Below are positions 33,901-44,455 of a stretch of DNA of 64,000 bases, piece by piece. Position 1 is the stretch's first letter, and each line of letters opens with the position of its first letter. The stretch is taken from the NCBI RefSeq assembly GCF_001625215.2, contig NC_030386.2, positions 38,443,296-38,507,295 on the forward strand, given 5' to 3'. Source of the DNA: Daucus carota subsp. sativus (lineage: Eukaryota > Streptophyta > Magnoliopsida > Apiales > Apiaceae). The notes beneath the pieces are model-generated. The model worked only from the letters and a program-made list of their open reading frames with translations, had not been told where the DNA came from and searched no databases. Position numbers and translations under genes: made by a program.

Positions 33901-36104
33901 ACATTGATGTAGTAATGTCGCGAACCTGAAATGGAAGTGCATGTGATGAGAAGACACTTAAGAAAAAACATTCTAGTCCACAACAGTATAAAGGTAAATT
34001 ATCCAGCATCTAGTGTTTCGACAACAATTTTTAATCAAAGAACCTTAAGTACCAAAGATTGACGGTTAAAATGTAGATTACTTATATAAAAATCATTCCA
34101 GTCTATTCTTGAACCCAATCCCCCTTTTGTAATTCATGGTTATGACAGATAACAACTCTAAAAGGTATTGCAAGTCTACATTTCAATTTGGCCAATATCA
34201 TTACTTACCAAATGAGAAGTCATGAATTAACAATGCTATAAAACCCCACCCCCAACTAAATTGACTTGTAACCGAAAAATCACATACGAATACGACAATC
34301 AAATGATACAAAATTCCCTTTCAGCTATAATATATACTCCAAGACCATCTAAAACATGATAAAGCAAGAAAATATAATGATTGAGATGCTTACTTCTTTT
34401 CGACAAATTCATGCTGTATTTTGCTATTGAAAGCATCTATTATTGAAGCCAACGCTTTTTCCCTTGTTGACCCCCTGCATGAGTCACAGGAAACACTAAT
34501 TTTCAGCATTACTAACTACTTGAATTTCTTCGAACTAATACAAGGGGCAAGAATATAAAATAGATAAAGCGGTATAAAGGGGCAAAAAAGACCTTTTCTC
34601 GTATAAATCATCTAAAGCCTGATCAAGTATAGAATCTTTTTCAAGCTGCAAGTCCACAACACCAGACACCAGCAATTGTTCTGACGGCAAAGTAGAACTT
34701 GAACTCACACTGTCAGTATCAGAATAATCTAAAGTCGCTGCCACATTCTTACGTTGAGAACTACCTGTATGTCCCAAATAACACCAAGTTAAATCTCAAT
34801 TCATTTAGATCCTTAATTTTCAATCCAAAATTATTATAATTACACATGCAACATACTCAAACATCATAATCACCATAAATAACATTTGAATTGAAAACAC
34901 TACAACTATAAATATATCAAATTGTTATAAGCTTTAACATCATAATCAAATTTAGAAACATCATGATTGAACTAATAAAATACCATTTCAAAATCAAGTC
35001 CTCAGTTTCTGCCAAAAATTGGTAAGTTACAAAAATAACATGCTTTAACATCATAATTACCATCAATAACTAACTGAATTGGAGAAAACTGCTGGTTCCA
35101 TAAATCAAACCATAACAAGCTAACATCATAATTAAAGTTCGAAACATCATAAGTGAACTTAGAAACAACAATCAAAATTATTTCCTAAATCTCAATTTGT
35201 AACTAATTGAATTGTAACTATACCAAGTTCAAACATCACAATTTAACTTGGTCACTAGACAGATAAAGAAGGCTACAACATACATAAATCAAACTGTAAC
35301 ATTCTTAAAAATCATAATTGAACTTTGGTGCATCATAATTGAACTCGAAAACACAATTCAATATCAAATCCTTAAAATTCAATCCAAATTATTAAAATTG
35401 CAATTATAACAAAAAAAATACATAAATCAAACAATGAAATGCTAAAACATCATAATTATCAGAAACATCATAATTGAACTCAAAAACATTAATTCAAAAA
35501 TCAAATCCATGAATTTCAATCCAAACTAGTAGAATTACATATATAACATTCTCAATCATTATAATTAAACTTAGTTACTGACCTAAACGAGAATAACTAA
35601 AAATTACATCATAATTAAACTTCACCAACTTGAATTTCAATCCAGAATGATAGTACACATCTAACATTCTCAAACATTATAATTAAACTTAGTAACTGAC
35701 CTAATCCAGAAGAACTACAAGTTATATCATAATTAAACTTTGGAACATCATATTTGAACATAAAAACACCAATTCACAATCATATCCTTGAATTTCAATC
35801 CAAACTAATATTACACATATAACATGCTCAAACATCACAATTAAACCTATTAACTAACCTAATCGATAAAAACTACAAACTACATCATAATTGAACACTG
35901 AAACATCATAATTGAACTCCAAAACACCAATTCACAATCAACTCCTCTAATTTCAATCCAAACTAACATAATCACACATATAACACGCTCAAACATCATA
36001 ATCAAACTACAAATCCAACTAAACCTCAAAAAACTCAAATCGCGATTAAAACCGCGCAAACAACACAAATCGAATATCGAAACAATCAACTTACGTTTCC
36101 CCAT
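30937..36104 (-). CDS. Interferon-related developmental regulator family protein (SAT32-like)
   Basis: Thirteen exons on the minus strand: 36104-36095, 34764-34593, 34474-34394, 33925-33843, 33762-33647, 33561-33451, 33183-33074, 32871-32562, 32486-32409, 32323-32273, 32164-32078, 31573-31496, 30981-30937. All have GT-AG borders and keep frame, giving 443 aa, the usual length for plant members. The protein starts MGKRSSQRKNVA with a Ser-rich stretch. An ARM-like IFRD domain follows (about 55-330), with LDDLYEKRGSTREKAL, LLHQCLSSIKKGSAKEI and VHPKLGSNVVAIKPSPAV. Then come SVEAGGKGSAKKDLNSQR, FLGGGFVKQMQ and the C-terminal KSRTQFLNKQRMLSQ. Arabidopsis SAT32 is a nuclear protein of this family tied to salt response; the animal relatives IFRD1/2 are transcriptional co-regulators. 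The first exon is only ten coding bases, and intron 1 is 1.33 kb of degenerate repeats. Confidence 0.95.
34850..36010. repeat. Degenerate tandem repeats filling SAT32-like intron 1
   Basis: The motif AACATCATAATTGAACT, together with CAATTCACAATCAAATCC and TGAATTTCAATCCAAACTA, recurs roughly every 100-130 bp, about nine or ten times, with many substitutions. A minor satellite has expanded inside the intron. Confidence 0.75.
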
Positions 36105-36568
36105 CGCGGCAGCTCCGTTGACGAAAATCGTTAGCAAAAACAACAGCGTTGACGAACAAAAGCTATAAAAAGGAGATTAAAACGCAGAGATTGAGTCGAA
36201 GAGAGCGCTGAATTGATTGAATTTGAGACGCGAGACGATATATCCATTAAAGTTTAGGAGCGGATTGAAGGAGAGAGATACGTACAAGCGGTGTGTATGT
36301 ATAGGTTAGGGTTTGTGAAAGTGGTGAGAAGCGAATTGTTCTAAGCAAGCGTTTTGGTATATTCGATTTGGAGTAGGAAACTAGAGGCGCGTATTGGGGG
36401 TGACGTGTCGCGATCTGGGCCGTTGATGTGGGGGGTTTGGATTTTTGAGTCGGTGGAGCCACGAGGCCACGAGGTTTGATAAGGATGCGATTCTGACTTA
36501 AAAAAAATTAAAAATATTTCAACAAATTTAGAAAAATGGATGATTTAAACTTATTCTAAAAAAAAAAA
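36105..36568. other. 5' region of the SAT32-like gene
   Basis: Upstream of the ATG at 36104; promoter and 5' leader of the minus-strand gene. No other coding signal. A reading over 36247-36462 has no family resemblance. Confidence 0.5.
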
Positions 36569-37442
36569 ACCTAATTTTCTTTTCTCTCTTTTCTATGACT
36601 GTCTCTCTCTTTTCATCCCCGACGGGGCTTCCATCGGTTTTCCGGTGGAAAGCCTCAAATCTTTCTGTTTGATTGCTATTTCTTTGATTGTTTTTGCTTT
36701 CTCATTGATTTTTTTAATAAATCTCCTTTTTCGGAGAAAGTTTTCTTAGATCTATATCATCGAGCTTTCGATTTTCGTTCTTATTCGCTTTCGGAGGGCT
36801 TTTTAGATTTGTGAGTGAATCGATTATATCAAACGCGTCGTGATGCATATCTAATTGTTTTAGTTTGTAATTGGATTTTCTATAGTTTGTTTTGCTTATA
36901 CTCCCTCCGTCCCTTTTTACATGTCCCTTTTGAAAAAAAAATTGTCCCAAATTACTTGTCCACTTCTCTTTTCAAAGCAACTTTTTATATGTTTTTTCAA
37001 AATGTAACAACTTCCAATGTTTGACTAGCATATATATATACACAACTCTATCTAATTCATTACATTTATTAGGGATATGTATGAAAACAAGATATCCACC
37101 TAACATTTTCTTAAGATGCGTTATTTTTTCAAAAGGGACAAGTAAAAAGGGACGGAGGGAGTAGTTTGATTTCTCTCCCTGGTGGGAGTCTATGGTTTTT
37201 CTCTCCTTTTTCTGTGAGAGTTGGTTTGGATCCATCGATAAAGGTCTTCGGTAATTGCATTTGTGGTTGATAGCTCAAACAGTATTTTTGAAAAAGATGG
37301 TTAACACAGTGGAAGGATCTATATATGTACCATCGTCAATTTCAACATTACTTATTTGTCTCATCGGGTATGAAGACAAACGTGTTATTTTGTTCTATGT
37401 TCAATCATTCTTGTAGATGCCGTATGGCTCTTATTTATTGAA
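36569..37442. repeat. Dispersed repeat, copy A (interrupted by a Stowaway MITE)
   Basis: Runs parallel to 56371-56959, with shared stretches such as CTATATCATCGA, TTCGTTCTTATTCGCTT, GAGAGTTGGTTTGGAT and TGTGGTTGATA. By eye about 80% alike. The class of the repeat is not recognised. Copy A contains a Stowaway insertion that copy B lacks; copy B is followed by a Helitron that copy A lacks. Confidence 0.8.
36901..37161. mobile_element. Stowaway MITE
   Basis: Inverted ends CTCCCTCCGTCCCTTTTTAC and GTAAAAAGGGACGGAGGGAG, flanked by TA (36899-36900 and 37162-37163). 261 bp. The paralogous repeat at about 56680 has a single TA at this point, an empty site that confirms the insertion. Confidence 0.95.
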
Positions 37443-38600
37443 TTATATCATTTTTTTTATAAAAAGAAAAAAGAAAAACGGGTGGTTTAATGAGTTTTCC
37501 GGCAGGGTTATCCTAACAAGATTGAAAACGAAAAAACATATTTCTATAATCAAGTTATATTTCTATGTTATTAGTTTTTATTTCATTTTAATTGTTTCAC
37601 TTTCGTGTGTATTTGACTTTTTTCTAACTGGTAAAATCTCATAAGAGCGGCCGGTTTATAAAAATAAAAGTGATATATAAGAGTTGTAACAATTATCATA
37701 AAATTAGATTTTTTGGTCATATAACAAAATCATGAGAGCGAATGATTGAAAATCAGGATAAGAAAATAAATTTAAATAATTAAAAAGTAATTTAATTTCA
37801 TGCTGAAAGTGAGAAGGTTAATAATATAGACGATTTACCTGCTTATTTAGAAAAATATAAAATATATATACTTAAGAATCACATATGATGATATTCATAA
37901 ACTTATAAAAAATCCATAAACTTATAAAAAATTCATATGATAATAATATGCAAAGCAATATGAAACACGAACCCGTAGCCAATATGCTAGGAGGATACAA
38001 GATGTGTACTTCTAAATTCCGTGGTCATTTGTTTTATAAATTTTACAGAGAAATAAAAGAATGCGTGAAGCGGTGAATAAATATGAATGAGTATAAAGTT
38101 TATGTGACGAATATCGTAGAAAAATATTCAATACACGTGGACTAGAATTTTAGTTTAAATAGTTTTAATGTTACAATCGAAAGAATGTAAATTATAGATT
38201 TTCGCTCATCACTTTCAATCTAATTTAGAATATAAATTTTTTTCATTTCATCCAAAACTCATATTTAATCGGTTGAGTTATCGATTTAAGATTAATTGAA
38301 AATCCATGATTAATCGGATTGAAAATTGGATGTATGCATATTTATTATATTAAAAATTTTATAATCGTTCAATTTAAAGCAATATATTCTAATTTTAAAA
38401 AATTATTATTATTATATAAGAAAACTTATAAGGATTAATCGGATTTCAAAAATACTGTATATGTTATTAAGATTTTTTTTAAAAATTATTTTCCGAAAAA
38501 TTATGCGACCGTGATTTACGCACCTGCTCTTGATTAAGAAACTGTAGAGCAGTTTATCTAAATCTCTTGCAAGAACACCCAACAACTGTAATAACGACCA
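37443..38600. other. Intergenic DNA upstream of the PPR gene
   Basis: AT-rich with no gene recognised. The last 100 bases are the leader of the PPR-DYW gene. Confidence 0.5.
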
Positions 38601-41228
38601 ATGTTATCTCTTACACAAAATCTCTCTCCTCTCTCTTCACCACCACTTCAATCTCAAAAACAACTTCAAAATCCCAACTCCACACTCAACTTCACCAAGA
38701 AATCTCCCTCCCCAGCATCATGGATCGAGTCTCTCCGCTCTCTAACACGTTCAAATCAGTTTCAACAAGCTCTGTACACTTATAATGATATGATAATGGC
38801 TGGTGTTGTGCCCAACAACTTCGCGTTCCCGGCTGTTTTGAAGGCTGTTACTGGGCTAGAGGATGTGAGAGTTGGGAGGCAGATTCAAGGGAGTGTTGTT
38901 AAGCTTGGGTATGATTCGAGTTCGGTGACGGTGGCTAATAGTTTGTTGAATTTGTATGGGAAGTGTGGGGACGCGGGGGATGTTTACAAGGTGTTTGATA
39001 GAATGCCTGAGAGAGATCAGGTGTCGTGGAACTCGATGATTGCGGCATTGTGTAGGTTTGGGGAATGGGTGTTGGCGTTGGAGTTTTTTAGGGTGATGCA
39101 GGTGGAGGGAGTGGAGCCGAGCTCGTTTACGTTGGTGAGTGTGGCGCTGGCGTGCTCGAATTTGGAGAAGCGGGAAGGGTTGGTACTTGGGAAGCAAGTG
39201 CATGGGTTTAGTTTGAGGGTTGGGGGAATGAAGACGTTTACGAATAATGCATTGATGAAAATGTATGCTAAGTTGGGGGAAGTTGATGGTTCTAGGTATA
39301 TGTTTGAGTTGTTTGAGGGTCGTGATATGGTGTCTTGGAACACTATGATAAGTGCTTTGTCGCAAAGTGATCGGTTTTCTGAGGCGATGGCGTACTTTAA
39401 GCTTATGTTGCATGAAGGGATTAAGCCTGATGGGGTTACAATTGCAAGCATTCTTCCTGCATGCTCGCATTTGGAGTTGTTAGATGTCGGGAAAAGAATT
39501 CATGCTTTTGTGTTGAGAAATGATGATTTGGTTAATAATTCTTATGTGGGAAGTGCTTTAGTTGACATGTACTGCAATTGCCGGCAAGTTGAAAGCGGGC
39601 GCAGAGTTTTTGATGGTATTGTAGATAGAAAACTTGCTCTTTGGAATGCTATGCTTGCTGGTTATGCACAAAAGGGGTTTTACAAGAATGCTTTAATACT
39701 GTTTCAGGAAATGATGGAGTTTTCAGGACTTTTTCCATGCCCCACCTCAATGGTAAGTGTCTTGCCTTCTTGCGTGCACTATGAAGCATTTTCAGACAGG
39801 GAAGGAATGCATGGGTATGTGCTGAAGATGGGTTTCGGTAGGGACAGGTATGTCCAGAATGCACTTATGGACCTGTACTCTAGGATGGGAAAGATAGACA
39901 TCTCAAAGAAAATATTTGAGAGTATGGATGTTAGAGACATTGTTTCTTGGAATACAATGATCACTGGTTACGTAGTTTGTGGACTCCATGAAGCGGCATT
40001 AATTTTACTTCATGAAATGCAACACACAGAAGAAGAAAATCAGAAACTTGATGGTTATGTTGAAAGAAGATTATCCTGTAAACCTAATTCTATTACTCTC
40101 ATGACTATCCTTCCTGGTTGTGCTGCTTTAGCTGCACTGGCAAAAGGAAAGGAAATCCATGCTTATGCAATAAGAAATGCGCTGAGTTCAGATGTCACAG
40201 TAGGAAGCGCTTTGGTAGACATGTATGCTAAATGTGGTTGCCTGAGTTTAGCTAGAAGAGTTTTCGACGACATGAGAGTTAGAAATGTGATCACATGGAA
40301 TGTTATGATTATGGCTTATGGGATGCACGGAAAGGGAAAGCAAGCTTTAGAACTTTTTAATAAAATGTCTCTCAAAGGCGCTGTGGGTGAGGAAGTAAAG
40401 CCTAACGAGGTTACGTGGATAGCGGTATTTTCAGCATGTAGTCACTCTGGAATGGTAAATGAAGGCTGGAATCTGTTTCAGAGATTGAAATCGGACTATG
40501 AAATGGAACCCACATCCGATCATTATGCTTGTGTTGTTGATTTGCTTGGCCGAGCAGGTCAATTGGAGGAAGCTTATGAACTTGTCAACACAATGCCTCT
40601 TCATTACGACAGAGCAGGTGCATGGAGCAGTCTGCTTGGTGCTTGCCGGATTCACAAAAATGTAGAACTTGGAGAAATTGCAGCCAATAGTCTCCTTAAA
40701 TTGGAGCCAAATGTGGCTAGTCACTATGTTCTACTCTCTAATATCTACTCATCTGCCGGTCTCTGGGAGAAAGCAACGGAGGTGAGAAAGAAGATGATGA
40801 ACATGGGAGTAAGAAAAGAACCTGGGTGCAGCTGGATTGAGTTTGAGGATGAGGTACATAAGTTCATTGCTGGGGATGGATCACATCCTCAAAGCAAGCA
40901 GCTCCATGAGTTCCTTGAAACCTTGTCAGATAAATTGAAAAAGGGAGGTTACGTGCCTGATACTTCTTGTGTTCTTCACAATGTTAATGAGGACGAAAAG
41001 GAGAATTTATTATGCAGCCATAGCGAGAGACTAGCGATAGCCTTTGGTCTTCTCAACAGTCCTCCTGGAACCACCATTAGAGTTGCAAAGAACCTGAGGG
41101 TTTGTAATGATTGCCATGCTGCTACTAAGATTATCTCAAAAGTAGTTGAGAGGGAGATTGTTGTACGAGATGTTAGGCGATTTCACTATTTCAAAGATGG
41201 AACTTGTTCGTGTGGGGATTATTGGTGA
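38601..41228 (+). CDS. OTP84: PPR-DYW RNA editing factor, OTP84-like
   Basis: Intronless, 875 aa. An N-terminal Ser/Thr/Leu-rich leader of about 35 residues looks like a chloroplast transit peptide. A long PLS-type PPR tract follows (repeated units such as VSWNSMI, GSALVDMYAKCG, VITWNVMIMAYG), then E and E+ motifs (GAWSSLLGACRIH, KEPGCSWIEFEDEVHKF) and a full DYW domain. The DYW deaminase signature HSE is at about residue 807, CNDC at about 835-838, and the protein ends CSCGDYW. Length and wording match Arabidopsis OTP84 throughout, including YVPDTSCVLHNVNEDEKE. OTP84 is needed for C-to-U editing of plastid ndhB, ndhF and psbZ sites; that specificity is inferred from similarity. Antisense readings over 38856-39964 are shadows. 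Confidence 0.95.
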   Translation: MLSLTQNLSPLSSPPLQSQKQLQNPNSTLNFTKKSPSPASWIESLRSLTRSNQFQQALYTYNDMIMAGVVPNNFAFPAVLKAVTGLEDVRVGRQIQGSVVKLGYDSSSVTVANSLLNLYGKCGDAGDVYKVFDRMPERDQVSWNSMIAALCRFGEWVLALEFFRVMQVEGVEPSSFTLVSVALACSNLEKREGLVLGKQVHGFSLRVGGMKTFTNNALMKMYAKLGEVDGSRYMFELFEGRDMVSWNTMISALSQSDRFSEAMAYFKLMLHEGIKPDGVTIASILPACSHLELLDVGKRIHAFVLRNDDLVNNSYVGSALVDMYCNCRQVESGRRVFDGIVDRKLALWNAMLAGYAQKGFYKNALILFQEMMEFSGLFPCPTSMVSVLPSCVHYEAFSDREGMHGYVLKMGFGRDRYVQNALMDLYSRMGKIDISKKIFESMDVRDIVSWNTMITGYVVCGLHEAALILLHEMQHTEEENQKLDGYVERRLSCKPNSITLMTILPGCAALAALAKGKEIHAYAIRNALSSDVTVGSALVDMYAKCGCLSLARRVFDDMRVRNVITWNVMIMAYGMHGKGKQALELFNKMSLKGAVGEEVKPNEVTWIAVFSACSHSGMVNEGWNLFQRLKSDYEMEPTSDHYACVVDLLGRAGQLEEAYELVNTMPLHYDRAGAWSSLLGACRIHKNVELGEIAANSLLKLEPNVASHYVLLSNIYSSAGLWEKATEVRKKMMNMGVRKEPGCSWIEFEDEVHKFIAGDGSHPQSKQLHEFLETLSDKLKKGGYVPDTSCVLHNVNEDEKENLLCSHSERLAIAFGLLNSPPGTTIRVAKNLRVCNDCHAATKIISKVVEREIVVRDVRRFHYFKDGTCSCGDYW

Positions 41229-43004
41229 TCACTTGGGATGTCCCTGAAACCCTCCCTTGTTTTCATATGGACATTGAGATCCAATTGTGGGTAATGTATA
41301 TCGTGTTTGTTTTTTGTAACCATACTACTTCAGATAAATTATTTATTTATGTTTCTTCTTTATGATTATATGTACATTTTTACACGGCAGAATCACATTA
41401 CATTTCCTTTTGAAACATATTTTTGTTTAGCTTGAGTATATTATAAATTTATAGTAATTATAGAGCTGAACGCCAGCATTGCCTAATGGGCCCCTATGCG
41501 AGCCTAGGCATATGAGCAGTTCGCATTAATGCCTTTATAGGTATACTTCAAAGTTCAAATTGTAACTTAAGTAAGCCTTAAAATCATTTCAGTTTATATA
41601 TTGTTCTGTCCCCCACTCTGTCTCGTAAATTCTTATAGGCATCCTGCCTTGTCATTTCTGAGATGTTTCTATCTTCGACTCCAAATACACAATCAAGCTA
41701 CCGTGAGTTTAGACTCTTAAATGTCTAGTACGATCCAATTTTATGACAGTTGTTTTTATTTTTTCAGAAGTTCTAATCCAGCTATGTTTGACCATGATTA
41801 AGAGTTTTCGAGCGCTCTGATTTTTTCACTCACTTTACCTCGGTTCGTATCTTCTATACTGTACAATGCATCCCTTTTCATCTGTGTGCTTGAATTTAAT
41901 GTATTCACTTTCTTGTTTCATAATCACTTCTTGTTTCATACACTATAGTATAGATTGTTGTTTACTGGTAACTTTTTCCCGAAAAAATAAAAATTCAATG
42001 TGATACATTGCGCGCAGGTAAATTAAATAGATATCCCAAACTCAGTTCTAGTTTTTTGTTTAATTGTTGCTTACTCACTGCTAGTTCCATTTGTATTTAA
42101 ATTTGATTTGGTATTGGTTTGTGAGATGCCACTCTGTTCTCATTTTCTAGCTGTGATGTTGCTTGCTTTCAAATTTTTAACACCTAACTAAAAGATTGTC
42201 TTGCTTTTTAGGTTCCCAGAAGTTTTTTATAAATCAAATCTGTTAGCCGAGGTATGCTGTAAGCAAGTAGATATGTAATATGTAGCCCTAGATACATTTA
42301 TGATTTAAAAAATGGAATCTCCTATATATCTAAAACTATAATTTTACAACAATTTACCGAGTTATCAGGTTCAAAATTGATCATGCATGTGACCTTTGGT
42401 TATGCAATACAGGCTAATATAGTGATAACTATGTGCATCTCATAAACGGAAGGAATGATTCTGGACATTGACTCTTCTTGGACTTATTCATCAATAAGAG
42501 GTAGACTTCTGGACTTCGACTTCTTCTTGGACTTGTTCATCCTTTTCATTGTTGTGGCCTATCCATGCTGTATTTATCGGTGTCCAGATGTTTATATTTT
42601 GTGGTTTATACTGATGTCAGTATCATACTATCCTTGATATCTTCTTTTATTTGTAAGCACATTGGCCCCTGGGGCACAACATATGCACAAACACTTAGTA
42701 GCTTTCACACACAAATATTAGAAGTATATCGGTGACTGCTGATGGTTTTCTAGCATTCTTTCATACAGCATGTACATGTTACTTGTATAAATTCCTTTTT
42801 AATATTTTAATTGCAGACTGGTAGCGGTCAGGCGTCACTCTAACACTCCAGCATTCAAATCTAATTATTTGATGTTCTTGTCGGAATTTGGTTGCAGGTC
42901 TATATAGTAGAGGCAAGGTTTTCGGTCCTGTTAGTACTGACTACGTTGTCGCGTTAATTGTGGAGGATGTTGATGAATGCATGCTTTGGGTGACTCTGAC
43001 AAAG
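41229..43004. other. 3' flank of the PPR gene / intergenic
   Basis: About 1.8 kb with no recognised gene. A short internal duplication (GGACTTCGACTTCTTCTTGGACTTGTTCATC and an earlier variant, about 42460-42540) produces an apparent hydrophobic reading that is not a family I know. Confidence 0.45.
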
Positions 43005-43015
43005 ATCCCACATCG
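43005..43015 (+). promoter_or_regulatory. Upstream sequence element (USE) of U1 snRNA
   Basis: ATCCCACATCG is an exact match to the plant snRNA USE consensus RTCCCACATCG. It lies 65-75 nt before the U1 start. A TATA-like TATTAATATG follows at 43048, about 32 nt away, the spacing of Pol II-type plant snRNA genes. Confidence 0.88.
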
Positions 43016-43047
43016 ATATAATGGATGTGAAAACATTTCTCCCAGTG

Positions 43048-43057
43048 TATTAATATG
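43048..43057 (+). promoter_or_regulatory. TATA-like box of U1 snRNA
   Basis: TATTAATATG about 32 nt before the U1 start and 32 nt after the USE. Confidence 0.7.
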
Positions 43058-43079
43058 GAGATGCTGCCAACCTTTAAAC

Positions 43080-43238
43080 ATACTTACCTGGATGGGGTCA
43101 ATGGATGATCAAGAAGGTCCATGGCCTAGGCTAGTGACCTCCATTGCACTCTGGAGGGGTGCTAGCCTAAGATCTACCCAAGTGGTGGAGTCTACATCAT
43201 AATTTGTGACAGGGGGACTTGCGTTCGCGCAGTCCCCA
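43080..43238 (+). ncRNA. U1: U1 spliceosomal snRNA
   Basis: Begins ATACTTACCTG, the 5' splice-site recognition sequence. GATCAAGAAGGTCCATGG and CTAGTGACCTCCATTGCACT follow in the stem-loop I-II region, then GATCTACCCAAGTGGTGGAG, the Sm site ATAATTTGTG (about 43199-43208) and a terminal stem closing with AGTCCCC. About 159 nt, the normal plant U1 length. With a perfect USE, a TATA-like box at the right spacing and a 3' box, the gene looks intact. Spliceosomal U1 binds 5' splice sites in the nucleus. A protein reading over 42888-43202 is a shadow. Confidence 0.93.
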
Positions 43239-43253
43239 CAATTCTAGTTAAAT
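43239..43253 (+). terminator. 3' box of U1 snRNA
   Basis: CACAATTCTAGTTAAAT fits the plant snRNA 3'-end signal CA-N3-10-AGTNNAA directly after the U1 body. Confidence 0.8.
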
Positions 43254-43314
43254 GATTTAGAAGGAACCTATGGAAAGATCTAGTTAAATGATTTAGAAGG
43301 AACTTATGAAAAGA
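43243..43314. repeat. 36-bp tandem duplication after U1
   Basis: TCTAGTTAAATGATTTAG... at 43243-43278 is repeated at 43279-43314 with two changes. It covers the core of the U1 3' box. Confidence 0.9.
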
Positions 43315-43380
43315 GACGAACTGCTGTTTGATTGTTTATAAATGAGATTTGGCTTGTGTTTTAAAGCTCTGTTTTACAGT

Positions 43381-43391
43381 GTACCACATCG
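43381..43391 (+). promoter_or_regulatory. USE of the U2 snRNA gene
   Basis: GTACCACATCG, one mismatch to RTCCCACATCG. TTTATAA follows at 43424-43430, about 32 nt away, and the U2 body starts at 43456. This is the same layout as the U1 promoter. Confidence 0.8.
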
Positions 43392-43423
43392 AGAGATTTA
43401 TGTTAGAGGTAGAAAGGCTGAGC

Positions 43424-43430
43424 TTTATAA
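43424..43430 (+). promoter_or_regulatory. TATA box of the U2 snRNA gene
   Basis: TTTATAA about 26-32 nt before the U2 start. Confidence 0.7.
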
Positions 43431-43455
43431 CCACAAGCGCGCAACAGAAGCAAGC

Positions 43456-44440
43456 ATACCTTTCTCGGCCTTTTGACTAAGATCAAGTGTAGTATCTGTT
43501 CTTAGGGGAGAGCATGGGCCGGTTCGGCTCGGTTTTTGGACAAAACCGGAACCATATATCTTCGGTTTTTAAAATCGAAAACCGCAACCGCCGGTTCGGA
43601 TTCGGTTTCGGTTTAAAAATCCCGGTTTGGTTATAATCGGCCCGGTTTCGGTTACAAAACCGGTAAATATCAAATATAAAAGCAATATACAAACAAGATA
43701 AATTAATGTACGAAATTCATACATAATAATTAATAAAAAATAATAATTAATACAAGAGTAGTTTAGCATAAATAATAGGAGTATATTCTAGTTCAAATTT
43801 CTAACAGTGAGAGTCTAAATTGCCTTGTGGATGCTGTAAGATCATAAATTAATTCAAGGCAGTATCACAGAATAGTCTCTAGCTTAGCAGCGGAGAAATT
43901 TTCACAGAAGAGAAGTTATGCATGAGTAGGTTTCACCTTATAACTAAACTCTCGCAAAATATTATATTATGTTTGGTTTGCAACCTTTTGAAAAACATTT
44001 ATATTAAGTATTAACTAATAGCACTGAAGAAGCCATCTGCAGTATAACAAAATAAGTTATTGAAAGTGTTGAGAAAGGAAGAGCATATTATAAATTATAT
44101 ATTATTATTATTATTATTATTTAAATAATCGGTTCGGTTCGGTTTTTTCCGGTTCGGTTTTAACCAATAACCGGAACCGAACCCATGAACTCGGTTCGGT
44201 TTTTTAATTTTCGGTTTCGGTTTCGGATCGGTTTTTCTCGGCTCGGTTTTTACCGGTTTTGACCGGTTTCGGTTCCGGATCGGTTTTTTTTCGGTTTTTT
44301 GCTCAGCCCTATCTATTCTTATCAGTTTAATATCTGATATGTGGGCCATTGATCTACACGATATTAAATTTATTTTTTGAGGGGAAAGTTCCATCACAGT
44401 AGCTTGCTGCTGGGTTCTGCTTTGGCCTGGCACACCCCAC
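43456..44440 (+). pseudogene. U2: U2 spliceosomal snRNA gene split by a hAT MITE
   Basis: The 5' part (43456-43502) reads ATACCTTTCTCGGCC...AAGATCAAGTGTAGTATCTGTTCT, including the branch-site pairing GTAGTA. One base differs from the usual U2 (TTTTGACTAAG for TTTTGGCTAAG). The rest resumes at 44312-44440 with TCTATTCTTATCAGTTTAATATCTGATATG, the Sm-like ATTTATTTTTTGAG and a 3' stem. A 3' box (CAAATCAAGTTTAAA, about 44441-44455) follows. An 809-bp transposon sits between the two parts, so a normal U2 cannot be made. Changes in the loop GGGCCATTGATCTACAC weaken a conserved stem, which also suggests decay. Originally an ordinary U2 gene paired with U1. Confidence 0.93.
43503..44311. mobile_element. 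hAT-type MITE inserted in U2 snRNA
   Basis: Ends TAGGGGAGAGCA and, reversed, TAGGGCTGAGCA, with an 8-bp target duplication TCTGTTCT (43495-43502) and TCTATTCT (44312-44319). An 8-bp duplication is typical of hAT elements. Both subterminal regions are crowded with GGTTCGGTT-like repeats. 809 bp, no transposase. Apparent readings over 43483-43769 and 44095-44448 are translated repeats. Confidence 0.9.
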
Positions 44441-44455
44441 CAAATCAAGTTTAAA
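44441..44455 (+). terminator. 3' box of the U2 snRNA gene
   Basis: CAAATCAAGTTTAAA fits CA-N3-10-AGTNNAA immediately after the U2 body. Confidence 0.75.

Noticed and set aside
38856-39470. 204-residue minus-strand reading
   Set aside because: Antisense shadow of the OTP84-like PPR gene; composition typical of a complementary frame.
42888-43202. 104-residue reading
   Set aside because: Runs through the U1 promoter and U1 RNA; the RNA identity is clear.
44095-44448. 117-residue minus-strand reading rich in KPNR
   Set aside because: Translated CGGTT repeats of the hAT MITE plus the U2 3' part.
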